Assembly (NCBI GenBank): GCA_900550105.1
Contig: URQW01000020.1
Coordinates: 1 to 41,145, forward strand
Length of the DNA stretch: 41,145 nucleotides
Direction: 5' to 3'
Source of the DNA: an uncultured Pelosinus sp.
Lineage (GTDB): Bacteria > Bacillota > Negativicutes > UMGS1260
Under the pieces are notes generated by a model. The model did not search any database and was not told the DNA's origin. It saw only the letters and a program-made list of their open reading frames with translations. Both the position numbers and the translations under genes were made by a program. This document shows positions 32,537 to 41,026 of this stretch, one piece after another (within the stretch, counting starts at the first letter, position 1; each line of letters starts with the position of its first letter).

Positions 32537-34342
32537 ATGATGGCAATTGGAAAAAAAATCTTTGACAAATGGCGGCTTCAGAAACGTTCCCTGCCTCAGA
32601 AATCCCCTTTGCGCCGAGAAATTTGGCCGAAAGATTTTCGTATGTTTCGCACTATGACTGTGAAAAAGAAAATCTTAAGCGGTTTTGCCCTTGTCATTTT
32701 CTTAGTTGTTCTTATGAGCAGTATTACTTATTATGAGCTTGGCGCTGTGACGCGAGAGTCTCAGGAAAGAATGCAGCAGAATCTTTATAAGGTAGAGCTG
32801 GCGGAAGAATTGGCAGTGGATGTTGCCAATCAGGCTGTCGCGATGCGGCGGTTTAATTTTACTGGCGTACTAGCAGATGTAGCAGCTTTTGAAGATCATC
32901 GTAAGTATGGCGATGATAAAATCGTTAAGTTGGAAAGCCTACTTAGCTCAGAACAATCGAAAGCGATTCTGGCGGATTTAAAGAAAGCAAAAACCGAGTT
33001 TGATACTATTGCGGCGAAATCTATTGCGGCAAAACGGAATAATAATACGGCTGAAGTGGCACTGCTTATGCAACAAGCCGGTGATCCTTCGGAAAAAGCC
33101 ATTGCTATGACTAAGCAACTGGTAAGCGCTGTGAAAGCCTATATTCGCACGGAAGAAGAAAAAAGTATGGAAACAGCCAAGGAAGTGCAGCTTTTACTTG
33201 TGCTAATTAGTCTATTAGTGGCAGCTTTGGCAGTCGTGATAAGCATTTATATTAGTAATGGGATTGCTCGTCCAACCAATCGTATTGCCGCTGCTGCGGC
33301 TGAAATTGCTGAAGGCAACTTGACCGGTGATGATTTTACTATGGACTCTTCTGATGAGATTGGTCATTTAGGTCAATCCTTTAATCAAATGAAAGGAAAT
33401 TTGCAATCGTTACTTTCTAAAGTCAATCAGGCCGCTGCTAAGGTAGCCTCTCTATCGGAGCAGCTTACGGGCAATGCCGAACAGTCAGCAAAATCGTCAG
33501 GGCAAGTAGCTGGCGCTAGCATGAGTGTAGCTCAAGGCGCAGAGCAGCAGCAACTTACGGTCAATGAAACAGCTGCTGCTGTACAGCAGATGGCTGCTGG
33601 AGTGCAGCTTGTTGTAAATAATGTAAATCGTGTCGCAGAAAAAACAAGCGAGGCGGCGAAACAGGCTACTGATGGCGGTAAGGCTGTTGGCCAGGCCATT
33701 GACCAAATGGAGCGTATTGAGGCCGCTGTAACCGGGTCAGCCGTTGTTGTTGCGAAGCTGGGGACACGGTCACAGGAGATTGGTGAAATCGTTCAAACGA
33801 TTTCGGGCATTGCTAGTCAGACGAATTTATTGGCGCTCAATGCGGCGATTGAAGCAGCTCGTGCTGGTGATCAAGGCAGGGGATTTGCCGTAGTTGCGGA
33901 AGAGGTCAGAAAACTAGCGGAACAATCACAAGGCGCCGCCAAACAAATTGCCGCCTTAATCGGTGAAATTCAAACAGAAACGGCACAGGCCGTGAAAGCA
34001 ATGGATAGTGGCACAGAAGAAGTGGAGTTGGGAACCGAAGCTGTTAATCTTTCTGGCCAGACTTTTAAGATTATTGAAGAGCTAGTACAGGATGTTTCCA
34101 GTCAGGTGACGGAAGTATCAGCAGCAGTTGAACAGATAGCTAGTGGGACAAAACAAATTGTTCGCGCCATGAGCCGCCTGGATACACTTAGCCATGACGC
34201 CGTGGAAAAGGCGCAGACAGTCTCGGCGGCTACACAGGAACAATCTGCTGTTGTCGAAGAAATTGCCTCATCAAGTCAAATTCTTGCGGGAATGGCTCAG
34301 GAATTGCACGAAGTAGTTGGGCACTTTCGCTTGAAAGCTTAA
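32537..34342 (+). CDS. Methyl-accepting chemotaxis protein
   Basis: About 601 residues from the ATG pair at 32537/32540. The start is uncertain: the site is a weak GTGGTGG, and a TTG at 32498 opens the same frame. A basic cytoplasmic N-terminal extension of about 40 residues precedes membrane segment 1 (G-F-A-L-V-I-F-L-V-V-L-M-S-S). Then come an extracytoplasmic helical sensor, membrane segment 2, HAMP and a signalling domain with the conserved tip (N-L-L-A-L-N-A-A-I-E-A-A-R-A-G-D-Q-G-R-G-F-A-V-V-A). The following sigma-54 activator gene starts 35 nt downstream. Confidence 0.9.
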   Translation: MMAIGKKIFDKWRLQKRSLPQKSPLRREIWPKDFRMFRTMTVKKKILSGFALVIFLVVLMSSITYYELGAVTRESQERMQQNLYKVELAEELAVDVANQAVAMRRFNFTGVLADVAAFEDHRKYGDDKIVKLESLLSSEQSKAILADLKKAKTEFDTIAAKSIAAKRNNNTAEVALLMQQAGDPSEKAIAMTKQLVSAVKAYIRTEEEKSMETAKEVQLLLVLISLLVAALAVVISIYISNGIARPTNRIAAAAAEIAEGNLTGDDFTMDSSDEIGHLGQSFNQMKGNLQSLLSKVNQAAAKVASLSEQLTGNAEQSAKSSGQVAGASMSVAQGAEQQQLTVNETAAAVQQMAAGVQLVVNNVNRVAEKTSEAAKQATDGGKAVGQAIDQMERIEAAVTGSAVVVAKLGTRSQEIGEIVQTISGIASQTNLLALNAAIEAARAGDQGRGFAVVAEEVRKLAEQSQGAAKQIAALIGEIQTETAQAVKAMDSGTEEVELGTEAVNLSGQTFKIIEELVQDVSSQVTEVSAAVEQIASGTKQIVRAMSRLDTLSHDAVEKAQTVSAATQEQSAVVEEIASSSQILAGMAQELHEVVGHFRLKA

Positions 34343-34376
34343 GTCAGCAAGTTTTATATTTTATGGGGGGAGCGCC

Positions 34377-35861
34377 ATGAAAGAAAAAAAATTGATAGCG
34401 CAGTCAACCTTACAGAATCTTTTACAAGTTGGCGATCATGAACGGGTTATCGCTTTATTTGAAGCGTTGCAGCAGGAACGAAATTTGCAAGAAGCTCGCC
34501 TTCAGGCACTGCTTGATACAATGAATGAGGCTGTATGCATGGTTGACGAGAACGACCAGGTTGTTGCCTGGAATGAGCAGGCTGTATTGCTTTACGGGAT
34601 TGATCAGGCCGATATTGTTGGTAAAGCCGTAACACAGTTTTTTTCAAACCTCATTGTCAGTAAAGTCGTGCAGGAGGGAGAACACGTAAAAGATGCCTAC
34701 CACCGACCGCGCTCTGATAAGCATGTCTTGATTAATGCGAGAGCGATACAGTTAGATGATCGTATTATCGGTGGTGTTGGTTGTGAACGGGATATTACAG
34801 AGCTTGTGCAGTTAAACCAGAAGTTGTCGCAGTCCCATGAAGAAGTGCGGTCTTTAAAGCAGGAGATTCATAAGATTCATCAAAAAAGCGACGCTTTTGC
34901 TACAGTCTACGGTCATAGTGAGCCAATTAAAGAAGCCATTGCCATTGCGAAACGCGTCGCCGCCGCTAGCGTTCCGGTAATGCTGCGCGGTGAAAGTGGT
35001 ACAGGAAAAGAACTCTTTGCGAAAGCGATTCATGAAGCCAGTGGACGTCAAGGCCAATTTGTAGCGATTAACTGCGGCGCCATACCGGCTAATTTATTTG
35101 AAAGTGAACTTTTTGGCTATGAGTCTGGCGCTTTCACTGGAGCGGATCGCAAGGGGAAGGCTGGTTTTTTGGAACAGTCAGATGGCGGCACGCTGCTGCT
35201 AGATGAATTAGGCGATATGCCGAAAGAAATGCAGGTCAAGCTGTTGCGAGCACTGCAAGATAAAACTTTCTATCGTGTTGGCGGACAAAAGCCGATAGAA
35301 GTGAATGTACGACTTATTGCAGCAACAAATCGCAATTTGGAGGAAATGATTCAAACAGGCCAATTTAGACAGGATTTGTATTATCGTTTAAATGTAGTTT
35401 CTGTTCATTTACCGCCACTACGTGATCGCAAGGAAGATATTCCCGAACTTATACAGCGAGGGTTGGCGTATTTTCGTTCGCTCCATCATAAAAAGATAGA
35501 ACGGCTGGCGCCGTCTTTATTGGCCGTATTATTGGAATATTCCTGGCCTGGTAATATTCGTGAGTTGTTTAATGTGTTGGAACGTTTAGTTATTTTAGCG
35601 GATCAGGTCATTCTTGACGAAACGAATCTGCCTGAGAGCATTTTTTCTGTTTGTACCGAAGCCAATCAGAGTCCAGCGGTTCTATTAGCGGCAGCTTGCG
35701 AGAAAAATCTTACAACAGCGACAGAAGCGTTAGAACGAGATGCCATTGATCGGGCTCTTCAGGCAGAGAGCTATAACAAGGCCAATACGGCGAAACGCCT
35801 GGGGATTCCTCGCAGTACTTTATATTACAAGTTGCGCAAACTTCATATCGAGTGTCAGTAA
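34377..35861 (+). CDS. PAS-containing sigma-54-dependent transcriptional activator
   Basis: A 494-residue enhancer-binding protein. A PAS domain spans residues about 40-145 (A-V-C-M-V-D-E-N-D-Q-V-V-A-W-N, C-E-R-D-I-T-E), then a coiled linker. The AAA+ module has Walker A G-E-S-G-T-G-K-E (205-212), an intact G-A-F-T-G-A (251-256), Walker B T-L-L-L-D-E-L and F-R-Q-D-L-Y-Y-R-L-N. A Fis-type helix-turn-helix is at the end (A-K-R-L-G-I-P-R-S-T-L-Y). ATG 34377 follows GGGGGGAG. Directly downstream are two dyads and a consensus -24/-12 promoter, so it very probably activates the amino-acid dehydrogenase-like operon. The PAS ligand is unknown. Confidence 0.95.
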   Translation: MKEKKLIAQSTLQNLLQVGDHERVIALFEALQQERNLQEARLQALLDTMNEAVCMVDENDQVVAWNEQAVLLYGIDQADIVGKAVTQFFSNLIVSKVVQEGEHVKDAYHRPRSDKHVLINARAIQLDDRIIGGVGCERDITELVQLNQKLSQSHEEVRSLKQEIHKIHQKSDAFATVYGHSEPIKEAIAIAKRVAAASVPVMLRGESGTGKELFAKAIHEASGRQGQFVAINCGAIPANLFESELFGYESGAFTGADRKGKAGFLEQSDGGTLLLDELGDMPKEMQVKLLRALQDKTFYRVGGQKPIEVNVRLIAATNRNLEEMIQTGQFRQDLYYRLNVVSVHLPPLRDRKEDIPELIQRGLAYFRSLHHKKIERLAPSLLAVLLEYSWPGNIRELFNVLERLVILADQVILDETNLPESIFSVCTEANQSPAVLLAAACEKNLTTATEALERDAIDRALQAESYNKANTAKRLGIPRSTLYYKLRKLHIECQ

Positions 35862-35888
35862 ATTGACACTTTCGTCAGAAAACTGACG
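35851..35888. promoter_or_regulatory. Tandem dyads, candidate upstream activator sites
   Basis: AGTGTCA-N6-TGACACT (35851-35870, perfect 7-bp arms) and CGTCA-N6-TGACG (35873-35888) share the half-site (T/C)GTCA-N6-TGAC(A/G). Their centres are 20 bp apart, about two helical turns. They overlap the 3' end of the activator gene and lie about 135-170 bp upstream of the -24/-12 promoter, the usual distance for sigma-54 enhancer sites. Confidence 0.7.
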
Positions 35889-35980
35889 TTTTCTCGTAGT
35901 TTGGCAGAAAAAAGGGGGCTTAAAAGTAAGGAGCTCCACTATATTAAAATATAGCTGACTTAAGCGCTGGCGCTATTTAC

Positions 35981-36019
35981 AGCAGGAATCGCTTCTTATG
36001 GCGATTGCCTGCTTTTTTT
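35981..36019 (+). terminator. Terminator of the sigma-54 activator gene
   Basis: AGCAGGAATCGC (35981-35992) pairs with GCGATT and CCTGCT (36001-36013, one bulged G), followed by a run of seven T. It ends just before the -24/-12 promoter. Confidence 0.8.
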
Positions 36020-36020
36020 A

Positions 36021-36036
36021 TGGCACGCTTCTTGCT
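36021..36036 (+). promoter_or_regulatory. Sigma-54 (-24/-12) promoter
   Basis: TGGCACG-CTTC-TTGCT matches the sigma-54 consensus, with GG (36022-36023) and GC (36034-36035) separated by the required 10 nt. The start is expected about 36047, giving a leader of about 60 nt to the TTG start at 36106. Confidence 0.88.
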
Positions 36037-36105
36037 TATTAATAAGGAAAATGCAGTTGGCTTTATTTATTCAGCGTGCTGCATGGATCAGGAGGTGTAT
36101 TTTCT

Positions 36106-36411
36106 TTGAGAATTGCAAATCATCCTATTTTAGATTTTGCCAAGCAAACTTTTGTTTCTTTTACACTCAATGGGCAGCCTTTGACGGGAGTGGCTGGCGA
36201 ACCGATTGCTGCGGCGCTCCACGCCGCTGGGGTTAAGGTTTTAAGTCACAGTCACAATAATCATCGTCCCCGCGGTCTGTTTTGTGCGATTGGCAACTGT
36301 TCTTCCTGCTTGATGACTGTAAACGGCGTTCCCAATGTACGAGTCTGTGTTGAGCCCCTAAAAGAAGGCATGGCTGTCGAAACACAGAATGGGAAGGGGA
36401 AAATATTATGA
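36106..36411 (+). CDS. Small [2Fe-2S] subunit of an amino-acid dehydrogenase (HcnA-like)
   Basis: A 101-residue Fer2_4-type ferredoxin related to HcnA, the small subunits of proline/hydroxyproline/glycine dehydrogenases and the N-terminus of sarcosine oxidase alpha. Cluster cysteines are in F-C-A-I-G-N-C-S-S-C and R-V-C-V. The start is TTG 36106, because GGAGGTG (36091-36097) is 8 nt upstream; the ATG at 36076 lies before that site and would add unrelated residues. It is the first gene of the sigma-54-controlled operon and overlaps the next start by 4 nt. It should pass electrons between the FAD subunits. Confidence 0.87.
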   Translation: MRIANHPILDFAKQTFVSFTLNGQPLTGVAGEPIAAALHAAGVKVLSHSHNNHRPRGLFCAIGNCSSCLMTVNGVPNVRVCVEPLKEGMAVETQNGKGKIL

Positions 36412-37495
36412 TGACACCAGATATTCTTATCATTGGCGCAGGACCGGCCGGTCTTATGGCGGCGATTTATGCGGCAAAAGCAGGCGCTAAAGTGTTGCTT
36501 GCCGAACGGTCTGATCGTCTTGGCGGTCAACTGATTAAACAAACTCATAAATTTTTTGGTTCGAAAGCAGAATTTGCTGGGGAACGCGGGATTGATATTG
36601 CTAACAAGCTGATTGCTGAATGTGAGGCAACAGCGGGGATTGAACTGTTAAAACAGACAACAGTTTTAGGCATTTATCCTGACGGCGTTGTTACATTATC
36701 AGCGGCTGGCCGTTTTTTGACAGCAAAACCGCGGAAAGTTATCGTAGCTACAGGCGCATCAGAAAAGACGATGGCTTTTCCCAATAATGATTTGCCGGGG
36801 ATTTATGGCGCTGGCGCTGTGCAGACTTTAATGAATGTCCATGGTGTTGTGCCAGCCAAACGGATTTTAATGGTTGGTGCGGGGAATATTGGTGTTATTG
36901 TAGGCTATCAGCTGATGCAGGCTGTGTAGAAGTAGCCGGAATTGTCGAGGCGGCGCCGAAAATTGGCGGCTATCATGTTCATGCGGCGAAATTACAGCGC
37001 TATGGCGTACCAATTTATACATCCCATACTGTGAAAGAAGCCCATGGTAAGGAGTGTCTGGAAGGCGTTACAATTTGCCGCCTTAATGAAAAGTGGGAAA
37101 TGATTGCTGGCAGTGAACAGTATGTTGCGGTAGATGGTCTTTGTCTGGCTGTAGGCTTGACGCCTCTGGCGGAACTGCTATGGCAGGCAGGCTGCAAAAT
37201 GAAGTTTGTACCGGAATTGGGCGGCTACGTGCCGCTTAGAGACGAATCTATGGCGACTACCCAGGAATTATTGTATGTTGCTGGTGATGTATCTGGCGTA
37301 GAAGAAGCGTCTGCCGCTATGGTAGAAGGTAAAGTAGCCGGGCTTGCCGCCGCGGCATCACTTGGCTTAAAGCAAGCTTCATTCACAAAAGAGCTGGCGG
37401 CGGCGAAGGCGCAGCTACAAGCTTTGCGCAGTGGTCCGGCCAGCGCTAAAGTCTGTGCTGGCTTGGAACAGGTAGCGCTAAAGGAGGTTATTTAA
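36408..37495 (+). pseudogene. FAD/NAD(P)-binding oxidoreductase subunit (HcnB-like), split by a frameshift
   Basis: Two open frames make one protein of about 362 residues. The first (36408-36929) has the FAD-binding G-A-G-P-A-G-L near residue 10, A-T-G-A-S-E-K and a second dinucleotide site V-G-A-G-N-I-G-V. It stops at TAG 36927-36929. The second (from about 36926, -1 relative) continues the family sequence: V-E-V-A-G-I-V-E-A-A-P-K-I-G-G, then Y-V-A-G-D-V-S-G-V-E-E-A near the end. Restoring one G in GCTGTGTAG (to GCTGGTGTAG) gives the expected Q-A-G-V-E-V. No slippery heptamer is present. It is either a real inactivating deletion or a sequencing error. Confidence 0.85.
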
Positions 37496-37933
37496 ATGGC
37501 AGTTGCAGCTTTGAAACAAGGGCCTGTCGCTGTATTTGAATGTTTACAGCAGATTCCTTGCAACCCCTGCGCTGACGCTTGTCCGCGCGGTGCAATTACG
37601 GTGAAAGAAATTAACGATTGTCCGACTGTCGATGCTGAAAAATGCAATGGTTGTGGCATCTGTATGACCCATTGCCCGGGCCTTTCAATTTTTGTTATTG
37701 ATTCTGCTTATCGCTCTGATAAAGCCTTAGTAAAAATCCCTTACGAATTTTATCCTGTGCCTAAGGCGGATAGTCAAGTTGAAGGGTTAAATCGCAGCGG
37801 TGAAACAGTGGGGGTTGTTGACGTTGTTCACGTGCAAAATTCGCCCAACAAAACAACCGTTCTCTGGCTGGCGATGCCGAAAGAACTTGCTGGCGAAGTC
37901 AGAGCGATTCGCGTACCGAAGGAGGAAGCATAA
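37496..37933 (+). CDS. 4Fe-4S dicluster ferredoxin-like subunit
   Basis: A 145-residue protein with two iron-sulfur motifs: I-P-C-N-P-C-A-D-A-C-P near residues 21-31 and C-N-G-C-G-I-C-M-T-H-C-P near residues 50-61, followed by a beta-rich tail. Similar proteins lie in proline/hydroxyproline or D-amino-acid dehydrogenase operons of anaerobes and probably link the flavin subunits to ferredoxin or the quinone pool (inference). ATG 37496 directly follows the preceding stop and has AAAGGAGG upstream. Its stop overlaps the next ATG. Confidence 0.85.
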   Translation: MAVAALKQGPVAVFECLQQIPCNPCADACPRGAITVKEINDCPTVDAEKCNGCGICMTHCPGLSIFVIDSAYRSDKALVKIPYEFYPVPKADSQVEGLNRSGETVGVVDVVHVQNSPNKTTVLWLAMPKELAGEVRAIRVPKEEA

Positions 37934-38223
37934 TGAGCCAAACAGCTGAGGAAAATACCATTATCTGTCGTTGTGAAGACCTTACCCTAAAAGACGTGAG
38001 AGATCGAATTCAAAAAGGGGAACATACGCTAGAAGAAATTAAACGGTCTTGCCGTTGTGGTATGGGGCCCTGTCAGGGCCGTAACTGTATGCCGCTGATT
38101 GCAAAAGAGATTGCTCAAGCTACCGGGAAAAGTGTTGGCGAAATTGCTTTGCCTACCTTTCGGCAACCGACGGCGGCGATCAAGCTCGGAGCATTGATCG
38201 GAGGAAACTCTCATGATAAATAA
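37933..38223 (+). CDS. BFD-like [2Fe-2S] protein
   Basis: A 96-residue protein with the four-cysteine BFD/NifU-middle-domain pattern: I-C-R-C-E-D-L-T near residues 11-18 and C-R-C-G-M-G-P-C-Q-G-R-N-C around 40-52. In HcnB and related proteins this domain is the C-terminus of the FAD subunit; here it is a separate polypeptide, which explains the short FAD subunit upstream. It starts within TAATG, overlapping the previous stop, and overlaps the next gene by 11 nt. Confidence 0.88.
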   Translation: MSQTAEENTIICRCEDLTLKDVRDRIQKGEHTLEEIKRSCRCGMGPCQGRNCMPLIAKEIAQATGKSVGEIALPTFRQPTAAIKLGALIGGNSHDK

Positions 38224-39361
38224 GGCGGATATTGTAGTAATTGGCGGCGGTGTAATCGGCTGCTCTACCGCGTATAATTTAGCTAAGCTAGGCGCTGGTA
38301 AAGTTGTTTTACTAGAAAAGAAATATTTAGCTAGCGGCGCTACCGGCCGCTGCGGCGCCGGTATGCGCATGCAGTGGGGGACGGAAACAAATTGTCTATT
38401 GTCGCGAGAAAGTGTGAAAATGCTGTCTCAACTGCCACAACTGCTTGATGTGGATATTGATATTGAATTTCATCAAAGCGGCTATTTAATGCCCGCCTAT
38501 ACGGAAAAGATGGTGGAACAGTTTCAGAAGAATCTTGAATTACAGCATTCTTTGGGAATTCCTGCTCGCTGGGTTGCACCGGAAGATTGTCTGGATATTG
38601 TTCCGTTTTTAAGTTTGGATGGCGTGCTAGGCGCAACTTATTGCGGTGAAGACGGTCACTGCAATCCCTTTAAGGTTACAGAAGCTTATGCGACAGCTGC
38701 CAGAAATCTTGGGGTTGAAATCTATACCGATACGGAAGTGACTGATATTATTTACAAAGGGGATAAGCTGGAAGCTGTTTGTACGACGAAAGGCAATATT
38801 TTGACAGATACAATTGTCAATGCTGCTGGCGGTTATGCCAAACAAGTGGGGCGGATGGTTGGCGTTGAACTGCCCATTTTCCCAGAACGTCATGAAATTC
38901 TTGTTACAGAACCAGTGGAACCGCTTATGGGGCCTATGGTAATGAGTTTTCACCATAATCTCTATTGTCAACAGAGTCCTCATGGCAGCTTTATTATGGG
39001 AATTGGCCATCCTAATGAGCCGGAAACTCACAATATTAAATCAAGCTGGGAGTTCATGGTTGACATGGCTGAGCGGGTTGTAGAGATTTTACCGCCTCTT
39101 GCTGGACTGAATGTGATTCGTCAATGGGCTGGTTTGTATGATATGTGTCCTGACCGGACGCCGATTCTTGGCAGCACTCCGTCACTGGAGCGGTTTTTTA
39201 CGGCAGCAGGGTTTAGTGGTCATGGCTTTATGATTTCGCCCATTACGGGAAAATTAATGGCTGAAATGATTTTAGGTTTGCCAACGACTTTTCCGATCCA
39301 AATGTTTGGCGCAGATCGCTTTGCCAAAGGTGAGTTATTTGTGGAGCCGTCTGTTGTCTAA
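38213..39361 (+). CDS. DAO-family FAD-dependent amino-acid dehydrogenase (catalytic subunit)
   Basis: A 382-residue D-amino-acid-oxidase-fold flavoprotein. N-terminal V-V-I-G-G-G-V-I-G-C-S-T is at residues 8-19, followed by G-A-T-G-R-C-G-A-G-M-R near 44-54, and a C-terminal G-F-S-G-H-G-F-M-I-S-P motif. It resembles sarcosine oxidase beta, HcnC and proline/hydroxyproline dehydrogenase subunits. It is the likely substrate-oxidising subunit of the complex encoded by this operon. The substrate (glycine, sarcosine, proline, hydroxyproline or a D-amino acid) cannot be decided. ATG 38213 follows GGAGG. It is the last gene of the operon. Confidence 0.88.
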   Translation: MINKADIVVIGGGVIGCSTAYNLAKLGAGKVVLLEKKYLASGATGRCGAGMRMQWGTETNCLLSRESVKMLSQLPQLLDVDIDIEFHQSGYLMPAYTEKMVEQFQKNLELQHSLGIPARWVAPEDCLDIVPFLSLDGVLGATYCGEDGHCNPFKVTEAYATAARNLGVEIYTDTEVTDIIYKGDKLEAVCTTKGNILTDTIVNAAGGYAKQVGRMVGVELPIFPERHEILVTEPVEPLMGPMVMSFHHNLYCQQSPHGSFIMGIGHPNEPETHNIKSSWEFMVDMAERVVEILPPLAGLNVIRQWAGLYDMCPDRTPILGSTPSLERFFTAAGFSGHGFMISPITGKLMAEMILGLPTTFPIQMFGADRFAKGELFVEPSVV

Positions 39362-39532
39362 GTCTTTACAGCAGAATATATTTCAAGTGTCCGATTCCTG
39401 ACAGATCAACAGTGTAAAAGGAACTTTGTCGTTTAGTAGTGAACTTATACTGCTATATATACCTGGTAGTCTTGTAGTGAAGAATCAATTTGCGAAAAGT
39501 TCGATTGAATACAAGTATATTTAAAAAAAAGA

Positions 39533-39561
39533 TTGTCAATTTGATAAATACAATGTAATAT
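39533..39561 (+). promoter_or_regulatory. Sigma-70-type promoter for livK
   Basis: TTGTCA (39533-39538) and TAATAT (39556-39561) are separated by 17 nt in AT-rich DNA. The start is expected near 39568. Confidence 0.6.
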
Positions 39562-39590
39562 AAGTATATCAATTAAATGAGTTGGAAGCG

Positions 39591-39640
39591 AAGGCGCTTC
39601 GAATAAGGCACAAAGCCTTATTTGAAGCGCCTTTTTATTT
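39591..39640 (+). terminator. Terminator-like hairpin in the livK leader
   Basis: A 19-bp stem: AAGGCGCTTCGAATAAGGC (39591-39609) with its complement at 39615-39633 (one G-U pair), a 5-nt loop, and then TTTTATTTT. It has the form of an intrinsic terminator but sits between promoter and gene, so attenuation is plausible. Confidence 0.7.
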
Positions 39641-39711
39641 TACTTGGAGGTGATGGGGCAAAAGAAGCGATGGTTGGTGTCCACAGTACAATTAAATGAG
39701 GGGGTTTGGCT

Positions 39712-40881
39712 GTGTTCAAGAAGATCAGTAAAAAATGGGTTAGCGCCTTGATTGCCGTAACACTTTCGGCAGGTCTTTTGGCGGGTTGCGGCGATAGCGC
39801 CAGCAAAGATATTAAAATTGGTGTTGTCTACGAGTTGACAGGCAATACAGCTTCGTTTGGAACGGCAGCAGCCAATGGCGCAAAGCTTGCTTTTAAAGAA
39901 ATCAACGCCAACGGCGGGGTTTTAGGCAAGCAGATTCAAACGGTTGTAGCTGATAACAAAGGCGAGCCTTCGGAATCGTCCAATGCCATGACAAAAGTTA
40001 TTTCGCAGGATAAAGTGGTAGCTGTTACGGGCTTTACGACAAGCTCGAATGGGATTGCCGCTTCAACGGTAGCGGAAGCCAACAAAATTCCTTTTGTTGC
40101 TGCTGCTACGACAAATCCTAAAGTAACTCTTGATGAAAACTCTGGCAAGGTAAAAAATTATACCTTCCGCGTATGTTTCATTGATCCCTTCCAAGGCACT
40201 GTTGGTGCGAATTTCGTGTTGAACTCATTAAAACTGAAGAATGCAGCTGTACTGATTGATAATTCCAGTGACTACAGTAAGGGATTATCGCAGTTCTTTA
40301 AAGAAGCCTTTACAAAAGGCGGCGGTAAAATTGCCATTGAAGAAGCTTATTTGCAGAAAGATCAGGACTTCAAAGCGACTTTAACGAAGATTAAAGCAGC
40401 AAATCCTGATGTGATTTATCTCCCTGGCTATTATGAAGAAGTAGGTAAGATTGTTAAACAAGCCCGCGAATTGGGAATTACTGTTCCTTTTGTTGGCGGC
40501 GACGGTTGGGATTCGCCGAAGCTTGCTGAAATTGGCGGAGCTGATGCTTTGAATAATACCTTCTTCACAAATCATTATTCTGTAGAAGATAAGAGTCCTA
40601 AATCACAGGCTTTTGTAGAAGCTTATAAAAAAGAATATGGTCAAGTACCTGACGCTATGGCCGTTCTTGGTTATGATGCTGCTTACGCTCTCGTTGACGC
40701 CATTAAACGGGCCAACAGCGCTGAACCGGAAAAAATCCGGGAAGCTTTAGCAAATACGAAAGACTTCCCTGCTGTTACTGGTTCCTTGACGCTAAACGAC
40801 AAGCATGATGCTGTCAAGAGCGCTGTCATCATCGAGATGAAAGGCGGCAAACAGGTTTATAAAGAAACTGTAAAACCCTAA
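39712..40881 (+). CDS. livK: Branched-chain amino-acid-type ABC transporter substrate-binding lipoprotein
   Basis: A 389-residue periplasmic-binding protein of the Leu/Ile/Val family. It has a lipoprotein signal peptide (K-K-I-S-K-K-W, hydrophobic core, lipobox L-L-A-G-C at C26), then I-K-I-G-V-V-Y-E-L-T-G and N-G-A-K-L-A-F-K-E-I-N-A-N-G-G, the family signature. I chose GTG 39712, because GAGGGGG (39698-39704) is 7 nt upstream; TTG 39706 would be too close to it. It is followed by a permease gene and probably imports amino acids or a related substrate, possibly that of the adjacent dehydrogenase operon (inference). Confidence 0.93.
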   Translation: MFKKISKKWVSALIAVTLSAGLLAGCGDSASKDIKIGVVYELTGNTASFGTAAANGAKLAFKEINANGGVLGKQIQTVVADNKGEPSESSNAMTKVISQDKVVAVTGFTTSSNGIAASTVAEANKIPFVAAATTNPKVTLDENSGKVKNYTFRVCFIDPFQGTVGANFVLNSLKLKNAAVLIDNSSDYSKGLSQFFKEAFTKGGGKIAIEEAYLQKDQDFKATLTKIKAANPDVIYLPGYYEEVGKIVKQARELGITVPFVGGDGWDSPKLAEIGGADALNNTFFTNHYSVEDKSPKSQAFVEAYKKEYGQVPDAMAVLGYDAAYALVDAIKRANSAEPEKIREALANTKDFPAVTGSLTLNDKHDAVKSAVIIEMKGGKQVYKETVKP

Positions 40882-40890
40882 AAGTGTAAA

Positions 40891-40956
40891 GTAACTTTCT
40901 TTTGTCTCTATTGTAAGTTACGGCAAATGCCGATCGCTTTTTAGACGGCATTTGCC
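40891..40956 (+). promoter_or_regulatory. Two adjacent intercistronic hairpins between livK and livH
   Basis: GTAACTT/AAGTTAC (40891-40897, 40915-40921) is directly followed by GGCAAATGCCG/CGGCATTTGCC (40922-40932, 40946-40956, perfect 11-bp arms). There is no T-run, so they probably stabilise the livK message or reduce read-through to keep binding protein in excess over permease. Confidence 0.6.
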
Positions 40957-41026
40957 CTGCTTGCTTAAAAAGCATTTCTAATGTTTAGTAGCTTGTCTAT
41001 TATGTTTATTAGGAGGGGAAGCCCGA

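Larger units (their letters stand above)
39362..39711 (+). other. Intergenic region with promoter and leader hairpin before livK
   Basis: This 350-bp gap contains no gene I can support. The first 170 bp show nothing clear. A promoter (39533-39561) and a hairpin (39591-39640) occupy the rest. A GGAGGTGAT at 39646-39654 has no usable start codon at proper distance. No T-box or known riboswitch motif was recognised. Confidence 0.6.

Noticed and set aside
36915..36935. Programmed ribosomal frameshift in the FAD subunit gene
   Set aside because: There is no slippery heptamer, SD-like stimulator or hairpin at the site; a missing G explains it better.
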